Assembly: GCF_900108345.1 (NCBI RefSeq)
Contig: NZ_FNVV01000013.1
Location: 532,944 to 596,943, forward strand
From: Bacteroides ndongoniae
GTDB taxonomy: Bacteria > Bacteroidota > Bacteroidia > Bacteroidales > Bacteroidaceae
Direction: 5' to 3'
DNA: 64,000 nucleotides
The notes under the pieces are model-generated. The model saw only the letters and a list, made by a program, of their open reading frames with translations. It was not told where the DNA came from and searched no databases. The position numbers and the translations under genes were made by a program. Each line of letters begins with the position of its first letter. Position 1 is the stretch's first letter. Shown here in pieces: positions 34,383 to 43,324 of this stretch.

Positions 34383-35663
34383 TTACTCTAAACAGGCGTC
34401 TAAGTCGCGTGTCAGCTGTTCCTTGTCTATGTGCTGGCCGATGAAGACTAACTTCTGCATCCGGTCGCCATACTTCTCGTCCCAGTCGCGCATCAGTCCC
34501 GGTTCCTGTTTCATCAGTTCGATGAGGTCTTCTTCGGGAGCAGTGGCATACCACAGTCCGGCTTCGGTCAGCTTCTTCTGCACGCCGGCCTGTTCGAAGA
34601 GGTACGACATGTCGCGGTTGTGGCTGAAGTAGCACACGCCCTTGGTACGGATGACGTTGCGGGGCCAGCGGGTAGCGATGAACTGGTCGAGCTTGTGGAT
34701 GTTGAATGCCGGTCGGCGGTAGTACACAAACGTCTGGATGCCATATTCTTCCACCTCACCGCCTTCGTGGTCGTGATGGTGGTGGTGATGGTGTCCGTGC
34801 TCGTCGGCTTCGTCATGGTGATGTTCATGCTCGTCGTGGTGATGTTCATGTTCTTCATCATGATGGTGCTCGTGCTCCTCGTGGTCGTGGTGGCCGTAGC
34901 TGTGGGCTTCCCGTTCTTCTTCGGGAGTGGCCTGACGTTCTATCTCGCGTATCCATCCGGCAGAAGTAGCTACGCGTTCGAAGTTGAACATACGGGTGTT
35001 GAGGATGTGGTCAAGGTCGATGCGTCCGTAGTCGCATTCGATGATTTCGGCAGCCGGCTGCAGGGTCTTGATGATTTGCTTGATGCGTCCCAGTTCTTCG
35101 GGTTTCACTTCCGAAGCCTTGTTCAGCAGGATGATGTTGCAGAATTCGATTTGCTGGATGATAAGGTTTTCGATATCCTCCTCGTCGATGTGCTTGCGCG
35201 TCAGGTTGTCGCCGCAGGCAAACTCGCTCTGCATGCGCAGGGCGTCAACCACGGTAACGATGCTGTCCAGCCGGCAGATGCCGTATCGGGTATACATGCC
35301 GCCCATCGTCGGTATGGAGCAGATGGTCTGGGCAATAGGCTCGGGCTCGCAGATGCCGCTTGCTTCGATGACGATGTAGTCGAAGCGCTGCATCTTCAGT
35401 ATGTCGCCTATCTGTTCTACCAGGTCCATCTTCAGCGTACAGCAGATGCAGCCGTTTTGCAGGGCTACCAGGCTGTCGTCCTTCTTGCCTACAACGCCGC
35501 CTTTCTGGATGAGGTCGGCGTCGATATTTACTTCGCCGATGTCGTTGACGATGACGGCAAACTTGATGCCGCGTTTGTTGGCCAGAATCTGGTTGACCAG
35601 TGTGGTCTTTCCACTGCCCAGATAACCGGTGAGCAGCAGTACCGGAACTTCTTTTGTATTCAT
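34383..35663 (-). CDS. COG0523/CobW-family GTPase with a His-rich metal-binding loop
   Basis: Probable metallochaperone GTPase. It has 426 residues. Walker A is GYLGSGKTTLVNQIL (about 13-27), and the CxCC metal motif reads GCICCTLKMDL (about 71-81). The G4 motif appears as NKAS rather than NKxD. An acidic, His-rich linker (about 255-305) holds roughly two dozen His in HHDHEEHEHHH-like blocks. The C-terminal CobW domain follows. Known family members deliver zinc, cobalt or iron to client proteins; the client here cannot be told from context, because neighbouring genes are unrelated. No Zur box was identified. Confidence 0.9.
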   Translation of the reverse strand: MNTKEVPVLLLTGYLGSGKTTLVNQILANKRGIKFAVIVNDIGEVNIDADLIQKGGVVGKKDDSLVALQNGCICCTLKMDLVEQIGDILKMQRFDYIVIEASGICEPEPIAQTICSIPTMGGMYTRYGICRLDSIVTVVDALRMQSEFACGDNLTRKHIDEEDIENLIIQQIEFCNIILLNKASEVKPEELGRIKQIIKTLQPAAEIIECDYGRIDLDHILNTRMFNFERVATSAGWIREIERQATPEEEREAHSYGHHDHEEHEHHHDEEHEHHHDEHEHHHDEADEHGHHHHHHHDHEGGEVEEYGIQTFVYYRRPAFNIHKLDQFIATRWPRNVIRTKGVCYFSHNRDMSYLFEQAGVQKKLTEAGLWYATAPEEDLIELMKQEPGLMRDWDEKYGDRMQKLVFIGQHIDKEQLTRDLDACLE

Positions 35664-35713
35664 GAGGATTGTTATTTTTAGTTTCTTTTGTCCATTGTTT
35701 GAATAATGCGGCG

Positions 35714-35721
35714 CAAAATTA
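35714..35721 (-). promoter_or_regulatory. -7 box of the COG0523 gene
   Basis: The minus strand reads TAATTTTG, 51 bp upstream of the ATG; the -33 element is unclear. Confidence 0.5.
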
Positions 35722-35773
35722 GCCGATTTCTCTGATAATAAGATGTAAAGTAGATGAAAGGTGTATAAAAGAA

Positions 35774-35809
35774 AATCTCTCCTGCCGTGTATGCACGACA
35801 GAAGAGATT
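35774..35809 (-). terminator. Terminator of the NADP-type glutamate dehydrogenase gene
   Basis: A 16-bp stem (35774-35789 with 35794-35809, 3 mismatches) and a TATG-type loop. On the minus strand a T-rich tail follows, 38 bp after the stop. Confidence 0.75.
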
Positions 35810-35847
35810 CTTTAGTTGTATTGAGTATCTATGGCTGCGTTTGTTTC

Positions 35848-37185
35848 TTATACAATGCCTTGAGCCATCATGGCATTAGCCACCTTCATGAAGCCTGCCA
35901 CGTTGGCACCCTTCACGTAGTTCACGTAGCCGTCGGGTTCGGTACCATACTTCACGCAGTTCTCGTGGATGTTCTCCATGATGTAGTGCAGTTTGGCGTC
36001 TACCTCTTCGGCGCTCCATGACAGACGTTCGGAGTTCTGTGTCATTTCCAGACCCGATACCGATACACCACCTGCATTGGCAGCCTTACCCGGAGCGTAC
36101 AGAATCTTGGCTTCCTGGAATACGCGGATAGCTTCCGGAGTAGAAGGCATGTTGGCACCTTCGGATACGGCAATCACACCGTTGGCAATCAGCTTGCGTG
36201 CATCGTCGCCGTCAATTTCGTTCTGAGTGGCCGAAGGAAGTGCGATGTCGGCTTTTTCGCCCCAAGGACGTGCGCCTTCTACATACTTCACACCCGGATA
36301 TTGTTCGGCATACTCGCGGATACGTCCACGGTAGAGGTTCTTCAGTTCCATGATGTAATCCAGTTTCTCGCGGTCGATACCTTCGGGGTCGTAAACATAA
36401 CCGTCAGAATCGGACATGGTCAATACTTTACCACCCAGTTGCAGTACTTTTTCAGCTGTATATTGGGCAACGTTTCCAGAACCTGAGATGAGGACAGACT
36501 TGCCTTTCAGATCCCAGCCTTTGGTCTTCAGCATTTCCATCAGGAAGTATACGTTACCGTAACCGGTAGCTTCGGGACGGATCAGTGAGCCACCGAATTC
36601 GCGGCCTTTACCTGTCAGCACGCCGCTGAATTCACGTGTCAGCTTCTTGTACATGCCGAACATGAAGCCTACTTCGCGGCCGCCTACACCGATATCACCA
36701 GCCGGTACGTCTACATCGGGACCAATGTGGCGCCACAGTTCCAACATGAATGCCTGGCAGAAACGCATTACCTCAGCATTTGACTTGCCACGCGGTGAGA
36801 AGTCGGAACCACCTTTACCGCCACCCATCGGCAGTGTAGTCAGTGAGTTTTTGAATGTCTGTTCGAAAGCAAGGAATTTCAGAATACCCAAATTGACTGA
36901 TGCATGGAAACGGATACCACCTTTGTACGGGCCAATGGCGTTGTTGTGCTGTACGCGATAACCCATGTTTGTCTGTACGTTGCCTTTGTCGTCAACCCAC
37001 GTTACGCGGAACTGATATACGCGGTCGGGGATGCAAAGACGTTCGATCAGATTAGCTTTGTCGAACTCGGGATGTTTGTTGTATTCTTCTTCGATGGTCG
37101 ACAGTACCTCTTCTACTGCCTGATGATACTCCGGTTCGTTGGGAAAACGTCTTTTCAGATCTTCTAATACCTTAGCTGCATTCAT
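35848..37185 (-). CDS. gdhA: Glutamate dehydrogenase, NADP-type signature
   Basis: Assimilates ammonia into 2-oxoglutarate to form glutamate. It has 445 residues and is a close paralogue of the enzyme at 1690-3027, with the same Lys124 and Asp164 motifs. It differs where coenzyme choice is set: GSGNVA (Ser236 instead of Phe) and SDSDGYVYD (Asp259, Ser260 instead of Gly, Pro). These match E. coli GdhA (GSGNVA, SDSSG) and support NADPH use. It also carries the standard SEGANMPSTPEA motif, unlike the paralogue. It has its own strong promoter and terminator, so it is regulated separately. Confidence 0.94.
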   Translation of the reverse strand: MNAAKVLEDLKRRFPNEPEYHQAVEEVLSTIEEEYNKHPEFDKANLIERLCIPDRVYQFRVTWVDDKGNVQTNMGYRVQHNNAIGPYKGGIRFHASVNLGILKFLAFEQTFKNSLTTLPMGGGKGGSDFSPRGKSNAEVMRFCQAFMLELWRHIGPDVDVPAGDIGVGGREVGFMFGMYKKLTREFSGVLTGKGREFGGSLIRPEATGYGNVYFLMEMLKTKGWDLKGKSVLISGSGNVAQYTAEKVLQLGGKVLTMSDSDGYVYDPEGIDREKLDYIMELKNLYRGRIREYAEQYPGVKYVEGARPWGEKADIALPSATQNEIDGDDARKLIANGVIAVSEGANMPSTPEAIRVFQEAKILYAPGKAANAGGVSVSGLEMTQNSERLSWSAEEVDAKLHYIMENIHENCVKYGTEPDGYVNYVKGANVAGFMKVANAMMAQGIV

Positions 37186-37274
37186 AATCTATTTTTCTTT
37201 TATTGGTTTTTACTATATGTTACCTAAAACAATATATTGCTTACTAACTTCTTCTTTATTGCTGATTGCGGTTG

Positions 37275-37305
37275 CAAAAGTAAACATAAAATTGGAACCT
37301 GCAAA
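37275..37305 (-). promoter_or_regulatory. Promoter of the NADP-type glutamate dehydrogenase gene
   Basis: On the minus strand TTTG (37305-37302) and TACTTTTG (37282-37275) are 19 bp apart, a full Bacteroides-type match, giving a leader of about 80 nt. Confidence 0.75.
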
Positions 37306-37320
37306 CATTTTATAAAGAAA

Positions 37321-37360
37321 ATGCGGGATAAACCAACATTTTTGTTGTTTTATCCCGCAT
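37321..37360 (-). terminator. Terminator after maeB and the small membrane protein gene
   Basis: A 17-bp stem with one mismatch (37321-37337 with 37344-37360) is followed by TTTTCTTT on the minus strand. It lies 17 bp after the small gene's stop and just upstream of the glutamate dehydrogenase promoter, so it insulates that promoter. Confidence 0.85.
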
Positions 37361-37377
37361 AATGGAATAAAAAGATA

Positions 37378-37554
37378 TTATTTATTCTTTTTGATAGACT
37401 GAAAGACAGGCAGGAATACGAACGCTGCCGAAAGTGCAAGCGTTACGATTACAGGACCGTCAATTCGTTCGGCATATACCAGAACAAGGTAGCAAAGTGC
37501 TGCCCAAAGCAGCACAATGCATACTATTTGTGTTTTTGATAACGGACGTCTCAT
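37378..37554 (-). CDS. Small 58-residue membrane protein coupled to maeB
   Basis: The maeB stop overlaps an ATG (ATGA, 37554-37551) that opens a 58-codon frame ending TAA at 37378. The product starts MRRPLSKTQIVCIVLLW, has two hydrophobic segments (about 9-28 and 33-52) split by ERIDGP, and ends in Lys/Asn (QSIKKNK). The basic N-terminus, two spans and tight coupling indicate a real gene, and the terminator follows directly. The family is unknown to me. Confidence 0.7.
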   Translation of the reverse strand: MRRPLSKTQIVCIVLLWAALCYLVLVYAERIDGPVIVTLALSAAFVFLPVFQSIKKNK

Positions 37555-39839
37555 TGGCAGGCTTTCTTTTTATCCACGATGGCGTCGATAACGGCTACTG
37601 CCGTGATGTTGACGATGTCGCGGACGGAACTTTCGAAGTCGGTGAAGTGAATCGGCTTGTTCAGTCCCATTTGTATCGGGCCTATCAGTTCCATTTCCGT
37701 ATTCATGGCCTGCAGCAGTTTATAGCCTGCATTGGCCGAGCTCAGGTTGGGGAAGATAAGTGTGTTGACATCCTTGCCTTTCAGTCGGGTGAACGGGTAC
37801 TTGGCATCGCGCAGCGTACGGTTCATGGCAAAATTAACTTGCATTTCACCGTCGATAGCCAGGTCGGGATAATGCTGTTGCATGTAGTCTACGGCCTGGT
37901 GCACGCTTACCGGACTTCCTTCCTGATCGGCACCGAAGTTCGAGTAACTCAGCATGGCCATCACCGGAGTGTGGTTGAAGAAACGTACGGTCTGGTCGGC
38001 CAGACGGGCAATGTCTATCAGGGTTTCGGCATCTGGATGGCGGTTGATCAGTGTGTCGGCCAGGAAGTAAGTACCTTTCTTGGAGTTCAGTATGTGCATG
38101 GTGCCGAAGTGGGAGTAACAGGGCTGTATGCCGATGACTTCTTTAGCCACCTTGATGGTATTGCTGTATTTGGTGTACAGTCCGGTGATGAAAGCGTCGG
38201 CTTCGCCTGTCTCTACCATCATCATACCGAAGTAGTTGCGTTCGAACATCTTGTCGTTGGCTTCCTCGTAGGTGACACCTTCGCGTGCGCGTTTTTCGGC
38301 CAGGATGCGTGCATAACGTTCACGGCGCGGTGCTTCGTCGGGATGGCGCAGGTTGACAATCTCGATACCTTCCAGACTGAGGTCGAGTTGCTTGGCGAGT
38401 TTTTTGATAGCCTCGTCGTTACCTAATATAATAGGATGGCAGATGCCTTCGGCCTTGGCTTCGACGGCAGCCTTCAGCATGTTGGGGTGAATGCCTTCGG
38501 CAAACACTACGCGTTGCGGGTTGCGTCGGGCTGTATCGTAGAGCTGGCGGGTCAGTTTGCTTTCCTGTCCCATCAGTTCGCGCAGTTGCAGTTTGTAGGC
38601 ATCCCAGTCTTCGATGTTTTTGCGGGCTACTCCGCTTTCCATGGCAGCGCGTGCTACGGCACACGATACTTCGGTGATGAGGCGCGGGTCTACCGGTTTC
38701 GGGATGAAGTAGTCGGGACCGAAAGTAAAGTTGTTCACATGGTAAGCCTCGTTTACGACGTCGGGTACTGGCTGTTTGGCCAGGTCGGCTATGGCGTGTA
38801 CGGCAGCCAGTTTCATTTCTTCGTTGATGGCACGGGCGTGTGTATCGAGTGCACCGCGGAAGATGTAAGGGAAACCGATAACGTTATTTATCTGATTAGG
38901 ATAGTCACTGCGTCCGGTTGACATCAGTACGTCGGGACGTGCAGCCATGGCATCCTCGTAAGATATTTCCGGAGTGGGATTGGCCAAAGCGAACACAATG
39001 GGGTGGTCGGCCATGCTGCGTACCATGTCCTGTGTCAGCACATTGCCTTTGGAAAGTCCGAGGAATACATCCGCTCCCTTGATGGCTTCGGCCAGGGTGT
39101 GTACGTCGCGGCGGTCGGTGGCAAAGTAACGTTTTTGTTCGGTCAGATTCTCGCGGTCGCTGGTGATGACACCTTTGCTGTCCAGCATCAGGATGTTTTC
39201 GCGACGTGCGCCGAGTGCTTCGTACAGTTTGGTACACGAAGTTGCCGAAGCACCTGCACCGTTTACTACTATTTTCACGTCTTCAATCTTCTTCCCGGCC
39301 ACTTCCAGAGCGTTCAGCAGTCCGGCACTGGAGATAATGGCTGTACCGTGCTGGTCGTCGTGCATGACGGGGATGTCCAGCTCTTCTTTCAGCCGGCGTT
39401 CTATTTCGAAGCATTCGGGAGCTTTGATATCCTCCAGATTGATACCGCCGAAAGTCGGTGCGATGGCTTTTACAGCTTCTACAAACTTGTCGGGATCTTT
39501 TTCGTTTACTTCGATGTCGAACACATCGATACCGGCATATATCTTGAAGAGCAGTCCTTTTCCTTCCATAACGGGTTTACCGCTCAAGGCGCCTATGTCG
39601 CCCAGTCCCAGCACAGCTGTACCGTTGGATATAACAGCTACCAGATTGCCTTTAGCTGTATATTTATAAGCATCTTCCGGGTTTTTCTCTATTTCCAGAC
39701 AGGGTTCGGCTACGCCGGGCGAATAGGCCAGCGAAAGGTCGGTCTGTGTACTGTAGGGCTTTGTGGGGACTACTTCTATTTTTCCAGGTTTGCCTTGCGA
39801 GTGATAGAGCAAAGCAGCTTCTTTTGTAATCTTTACCAT
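37551..39839 (-). CDS. maeB: NADP-dependent malic enzyme with phosphotransacetylase-like domain
   Basis: Oxidatively decarboxylates malate to pyruvate, supplying NADPH. It has 762 residues in two modules. The N-terminal malic enzyme module (about 1-420) has TDLSLAYSPGVAEPC, the metal/substrate segment MHDDQHGTAI and the NADP Rossmann loop VNGAGASATS. The C-terminal phosphate-acetyltransferase-like module (about 430-762), shared by MaeB-type enzymes, is thought to be a regulatory acetyl-CoA-sensing part rather than an active transferase. Its stop overlaps the small membrane protein gene. Confidence 0.95.
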   Translation of the reverse strand: MVKITKEAALLYHSQGKPGKIEVVPTKPYSTQTDLSLAYSPGVAEPCLEIEKNPEDAYKYTAKGNLVAVISNGTAVLGLGDIGALSGKPVMEGKGLLFKIYAGIDVFDIEVNEKDPDKFVEAVKAIAPTFGGINLEDIKAPECFEIERRLKEELDIPVMHDDQHGTAIISSAGLLNALEVAGKKIEDVKIVVNGAGASATSCTKLYEALGARRENILMLDSKGVITSDRENLTEQKRYFATDRRDVHTLAEAIKGADVFLGLSKGNVLTQDMVRSMADHPIVFALANPTPEISYEDAMAARPDVLMSTGRSDYPNQINNVIGFPYIFRGALDTHARAINEEMKLAAVHAIADLAKQPVPDVVNEAYHVNNFTFGPDYFIPKPVDPRLITEVSCAVARAAMESGVARKNIEDWDAYKLQLRELMGQESKLTRQLYDTARRNPQRVVFAEGIHPNMLKAAVEAKAEGICHPIILGNDEAIKKLAKQLDLSLEGIEIVNLRHPDEAPRRERYARILAEKRAREGVTYEEANDKMFERNYFGMMMVETGEADAFITGLYTKYSNTIKVAKEVIGIQPCYSHFGTMHILNSKKGTYFLADTLINRHPDAETLIDIARLADQTVRFFNHTPVMAMLSYSNFGADQEGSPVSVHQAVDYMQQHYPDLAIDGEMQVNFAMNRTLRDAKYPFTRLKGKDVNTLIFPNLSSANAGYKLLQAMNTEMELIGPIQMGLNKPIHFTDFESSVRDIVNITAVAVIDAIVDKKKACQ

Positions 39840-39893
39840 AGTCTGATTGATGTTGATGAATAATGAATATTGTATAATTGTATTTGTATTTAT

Positions 39894-39929
39894 TCCATCA
39901 GCATGGCTTTGAAATGCGATGCCGATGGA
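39894..39929 (-). terminator. Possible weak hairpin after metY
   Basis: Arms TCCATCAGCATGGC and GCGATGCCGATGGA match at 12 of 14 positions, 12 bp after the metY stop on the minus strand. No T-run follows, so termination is doubtful. Confidence 0.35.
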
Positions 39930-39940
39930 AGAGGGTTATG

Positions 39941-41221
39941 TCAGGCATTCAGTGCCTGTTCGATATCGGCGATAATATCGTCCACATTTTCTATTCCGAC
40001 CGAGAAACGGATCAGGTCAGGACGTACGCCAGCTTCGATCAGTTGCTCATCAGTGAGTTGGCGGTGTGTATGGCTGGCAGGATGCAGCACGCAGGTACGT
40101 GCATCGGCTACGTGAGTAACGATAGCAGCCAACTTCAGGTTGTCCATGAACCGGATGGCTACATCGCGTCCACCCTTCAGACCGAAGGAGATAACACCGC
40201 ACGAACCGTTGGGCATGTATTTCTGTGCCAGTTCGTAGTATTTGTTGTCGGGCAGGCCGCAATAGTTCACCCATGCCACTTTTTCATTCTTTTGCAGGTA
40301 TTCGGCAACGGCCTGTGCGTTTTTGCAGTGTTGGGGCATACGCAGGTGCAGGGTTTCGAGGCCGAGGTTCAGCAGGAACGCATTTTCGGGCGACTGGATG
40401 CTACCCAGGTCGCGCATCAGCTGTGCGGTAGCCTTGGTGATGTAGGCCATCTTGCCGAAGGCTTTTGTATACGTCAGTCCGTGATACGATTCATCGGGTG
40501 TACACAGTCCGGGGAACTTGTCGGCATGGGCATCCCAGTCAAAGTTTCCACTGTCTACGATACAGCCGCCTACGCTGGTGGCATGTCCGTCCATGTACTT
40601 GGTGGTAGAGTGAACCACGATGTCGGCTCCCCATTCGAACGGACGGCAGTTGATGGGAGTAGGGAAGGTGTTGTCCACTATCAGGGGCACACCATGTTTG
40701 TGTGCAATACGGGCAAACTTTTCTATGTCGAGCACCTCAAGAGCTGGGTTCGAGATGGTTTCGCCAAACAGGGCTTTCGTATTGGGACGGAAAGCGGCGG
40801 AGATTTCTTCTTCGCTGGCGTCAGGATTGACAAAAGTAACGTCAATACCCTGCTTCTTCATGGTGACACCAAACAGGTTGAATGTACCGCCATAGATGGC
40901 CGACGAGCAGACAAAGTGATCGCCCGCTTCGCAGATGTTGAAGATGGCATAATAGTTGGCAGCCTGTCCGCTGGACGTCAGCATGGCGGCTACACCTCCT
41001 TCAAGGGCAGCAATCTTGGCGGCAACGGCATCGTTGGTGGGGTTTTGCAGACGGGTATAAAAATATCCGCTTTCTTCGAGGTCGAACAAACGCGCCATCT
41101 GCTCGCTGGTTTCGTATTTGAAGGTTGTACTCTGGTAGATAGGGAGCACCCGCGGCTCTCCTTTTTTAGGAGACCATCCGGCTTGTACGCAGAGGGTCTC
41201 GGGCTTGAATTGTTTTGCCAT
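39941..41221 (-). CDS. metY: O-acetylhomoserine aminocarboxypropyltransferase / cysteine synthase-type enzyme
   Basis: PLP enzyme that forms homocysteine from O-acetylhomoserine and sulfide (methionine synthesis). It has 426 residues from the ATG at 41221, giving MAKQFKPETLCVQAGWSPKK, the family's usual start. The PLP lysine is in VVHSTTKYMDGH (about 207), and the Cys/Met-metabolism fold is complete to the C-terminus. The open frame continues about 400 codons upstream, but that part is antisense to the amidase gene and is not coding. It is transcribed alone, divergent from the amidase gene. Confidence 0.93.
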   Translation of the reverse strand: MAKQFKPETLCVQAGWSPKKGEPRVLPIYQSTTFKYETSEQMARLFDLEESGYFYTRLQNPTNDAVAAKIAALEGGVAAMLTSSGQAANYYAIFNICEAGDHFVCSSAIYGGTFNLFGVTMKKQGIDVTFVNPDASEEEISAAFRPNTKALFGETISNPALEVLDIEKFARIAHKHGVPLIVDNTFPTPINCRPFEWGADIVVHSTTKYMDGHATSVGGCIVDSGNFDWDAHADKFPGLCTPDESYHGLTYTKAFGKMAYITKATAQLMRDLGSIQSPENAFLLNLGLETLHLRMPQHCKNAQAVAEYLQKNEKVAWVNYCGLPDNKYYELAQKYMPNGSCGVISFGLKGGRDVAIRFMDNLKLAAIVTHVADARTCVLHPASHTHRQLTDEQLIEAGVRPDLIRFSVGIENVDDIIADIEQALNA

Positions 41222-41271
41222 AATGCTATCTATTTTTTTTAGTTTCTTATCAATTAACATGTAACTGCTCG

Positions 41272-41299
41272 CAAAAGTAAGGAAAATAATGTAATTTTG
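41272..41299. promoter_or_regulatory. Back-to-back -7 boxes for metY (minus) and amidase (plus)
   Basis: The minus strand reads TACTTTTG (41279-41272) for metY, and the plus strand reads TAATTTTG (41292-41299) for the amidase gene. Only 12 bp separate the two boxes, so the two polymerase footprints overlap and the promoters may compete. Confidence 0.6.
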
Positions 41300-41365
41300 T
41301 CCGCAATGAAGGTTAAATGATAATTTATTGGTGCACAACCGTTCCAAAATATTGATTGTAGATTT

Positions 41366-42394
41366 ATGATTCGTATTCTGTTCGTATCCTTTCTTTTGGT
41401 TGTATTTTCTTTTGCGGTTTCGGCGCAGGAGCAGTGCGACACTCCGAAAGCTGGTGAAGGTATTTCGACATTTCTTGAGCGCAACGGCCGACCGGGAAGA
41501 AGTTATTATAAAGAATTTCTTGAACTTAATAAAAAGGCCTTGCGTGGTAAGGAAGAGCTGCGTCTGGGCGTGAAATATCAGTTGCCGCCTTTGCATGCAA
41601 AAGGTAGCAGAGGAGGAGAAGATAGCAGGCACCGGAAATCGGGTAACAGGAAAAGTGTGATTCACGAGCCGCTTTTCGGGAAGAGACTGGCGGATGTAAA
41701 GGTGACAGGCAACCGTCTGCAAGGAGCCTGCTTCTATGTAGTGAGTGGACACGGAGGTCCTGATCCGGGTGCGATAGGTCGGATTGGGAAAACCGAGCTG
41801 CACGAGGACGAGTATGCATACGATGTAGCGCTGCGACTGGCACGCAACCTGATGCAGGAAGGAGCCGAGGTGCGTATCATCATACAAGACGCCAAGGACG
41901 GTATCCGCAACGACCGTTATCTGTCGAACAGCAAACGTGAGACCTGTATGGGCGATCCGATTCCTTTGAACCAGGTAGCAAGGCTGCAACAACGTTGTGC
42001 GAAAATCAACGAATACTATCGCAAGGATCGTAAAAAGTATAAATATTGCCGGGCAATTTTTCTGCATGTAGACAGCCGTAGCAAGAGTGCACAGACTGAT
42101 GTGTTCTTTTATTATGCTCCGCAGAGCACGCTGGGTAAGCGGCTGGCTACGGGGATGAAGAATACTTTCGAATCGAAATACGACCGGCATCAGCCTAACC
42201 GTGGTTTCGAAGGTACTGTCAGCTCGCGTCGTCTGTATGTGCTGCTCAATGCTTCGCCGACAGCCGTGTTTGTCGAACTGGGCAATATTCAGAATGCTTT
42301 CGACCAGCGTCGTTTTGTTCTTAGTTCCAACCGTCAGGCTTTGGCCAAGTGGATGATGGAAGGCTTTATCGCAGATTACAAACGTTCGAAATAG
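41366..42394 (+). CDS. Secreted N-acetylmuramoyl-L-alanine amidase (Amidase_3)
   Basis: Cleaves the bond between MurNAc and the stem peptide during cell separation or wall turnover. It has 342 residues: a signal peptide (about 1-20), a short region resembling a LysM-type domain (about 28-75), a basic linker, then Amidase_3 (about 125-340). The zinc ligands and catalytic Glu can be read: His in VVSGHGGPDPGA, Glu in ELHEDEYAYD, His in IFLHVDSR and Glu in VFVELGNIQN. The enzyme appears intact. The gene diverges from metY with tightly packed promoters. Confidence 0.9.
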   Translation: MIRILFVSFLLVVFSFAVSAQEQCDTPKAGEGISTFLERNGRPGRSYYKEFLELNKKALRGKEELRLGVKYQLPPLHAKGSRGGEDSRHRKSGNRKSVIHEPLFGKRLADVKVTGNRLQGACFYVVSGHGGPDPGAIGRIGKTELHEDEYAYDVALRLARNLMQEGAEVRIIIQDAKDGIRNDRYLSNSKRETCMGDPIPLNQVARLQQRCAKINEYYRKDRKKYKYCRAIFLHVDSRSKSAQTDVFFYYAPQSTLGKRLATGMKNTFESKYDRHQPNRGFEGTVSSRRLYVLLNASPTAVFVELGNIQNAFDQRRFVLSSNRQALAKWMMEGFIADYKRSK

Positions 42395-42452
42395 CAATCC
42401 CGATTCATCGCGAACCGGGACTGCCAATAGGGGTATTTACATTCTGAAGAGT

Positions 42453-42773
42453 TTATTCTTTGACAGGCTCACCATTTTCGTCCAAAATGACTGTCAACTC
42501 TTGTTCGTCTGTCGTGACGAGAACTAACTTGTAGATTTTCTTGCCTTCTGTTTCTTTCACATAGGCTTCTTTCACACTTGCGCCTTCGTTTGTTGCTGCC
42601 AGTTTCTCGACAAGGGATTGCGGCAGTGCTGAAGGATCCATTTTTACAAACTCATCTTGCGGAGCGGTAGCTTCCGTTGCGTTTTCTGTTACAGGTGGGG
42701 TTACTTCTTGTGCAAACGTTGCAAAAGTGCTTACTCCGAGAATCATCGCTACTGTTACTAATACCTTTTTCAT
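42453..42773 (-). CDS. Small secreted PepSY-like protein
   Basis: A 106-residue protein with a signal peptide (MKKVLVTVAMILGVSTFATF) and a Pro/Thr/Glu-rich linker. The C-terminal region (about 55-106) reads like a PepSY-type beta-alpha fold (VKEAYVKETEGKKIYKLVLV, ELTVILDENGEPVKE). It is probably periplasmic or surface-exposed. The function is unknown; such proteins are numerous in Bacteroides. It is a single gene, convergent with the amidase gene. Confidence 0.7.
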   Translation of the reverse strand: MKKVLVTVAMILGVSTFATFAQEVTPPVTENATEATAPQDEFVKMDPSALPQSLVEKLAATNEGASVKEAYVKETEGKKIYKLVLVTTDEQELTVILDENGEPVKE

Positions 42774-43285
42774 AATCGTTTAAGTTTAGGTGAATATTCA
42801 GGTTTTATTTTCTCACTCATAAACTGTAGTGCAAAGGGAGTGCCAACAGAAACAGCGATTTGTGGCATACTGTATTTTGTCTGTTAATGTCTGTTTATGC
42901 TCTGTTGGACGATGCGGTTGTATGTTTGTATGATAAAAATCCTTTTGGGTTGTTTCTTACAAGATAGGGGAATTGTTTGAAAACAGGCATTTTAGGCTCT
43001 TATCTGGGCAGAAATGTTTTCTTTTTATTTCCATACCGCGTGTTCCAGTGCCGGATATGCAGTTCGGGTATCGCTTTCAGAAATGTTAGCCTGTACTTAC
43101 GTTTGTTAGCAATATTGCTGCAAAAATCGGGCAGACGGTTGGCTGACTGGAAGTGGGGATATTGTAGAATTTGTGCTACAATGTTGGGGAATAATTACCC
43201 ATTTGGCGGTATCTTTCGCCTTGTTTCCCATCTTTCGGCTGAAAAAAACTTCCGGTTTCTTTCTCTGCCTTTTTGTTTTTTCTGC
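42774..43285. other. Gene-free stretch upstream of the nrdD promoter
   Basis: I see no supported gene in this 512-bp stretch. A TTG-initiated frame at 42977-43330 crosses into the riboswitch and is not credible. It holds small dyads (GCAATATTGC near 43112; TTGTAG/CTACAA near 43160-43180) but no T-tracts that would make terminators. Confidence 0.5.
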
Positions 43286-43293
43286 TATATTTG
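43286..43293 (+). promoter_or_regulatory. -7 box of the nrdDG operon
   Basis: TATATTTG is a full match to TAnnTTTG. Transcription would start near 43300, directly upstream of the riboswitch. The -33 element is weak. Confidence 0.55.
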
Positions 43294-43324
43294 CCGCGAA
43301 TTGGTTTCATGCGGATATTCATCT

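Noticed and set aside
34620..35681. 353-codon plus-strand ORF opposite the COG0523 gene
   Set aside because: It mirrors the His-rich repeats in antisense (Val/Met-rich product) and has no family features.
41222..42427. 400-codon N-terminal extension of MetY
   Set aside because: It is antisense to the amidase gene, which has a signal peptide and full catalytic motifs; MetY family proteins start at 41221.
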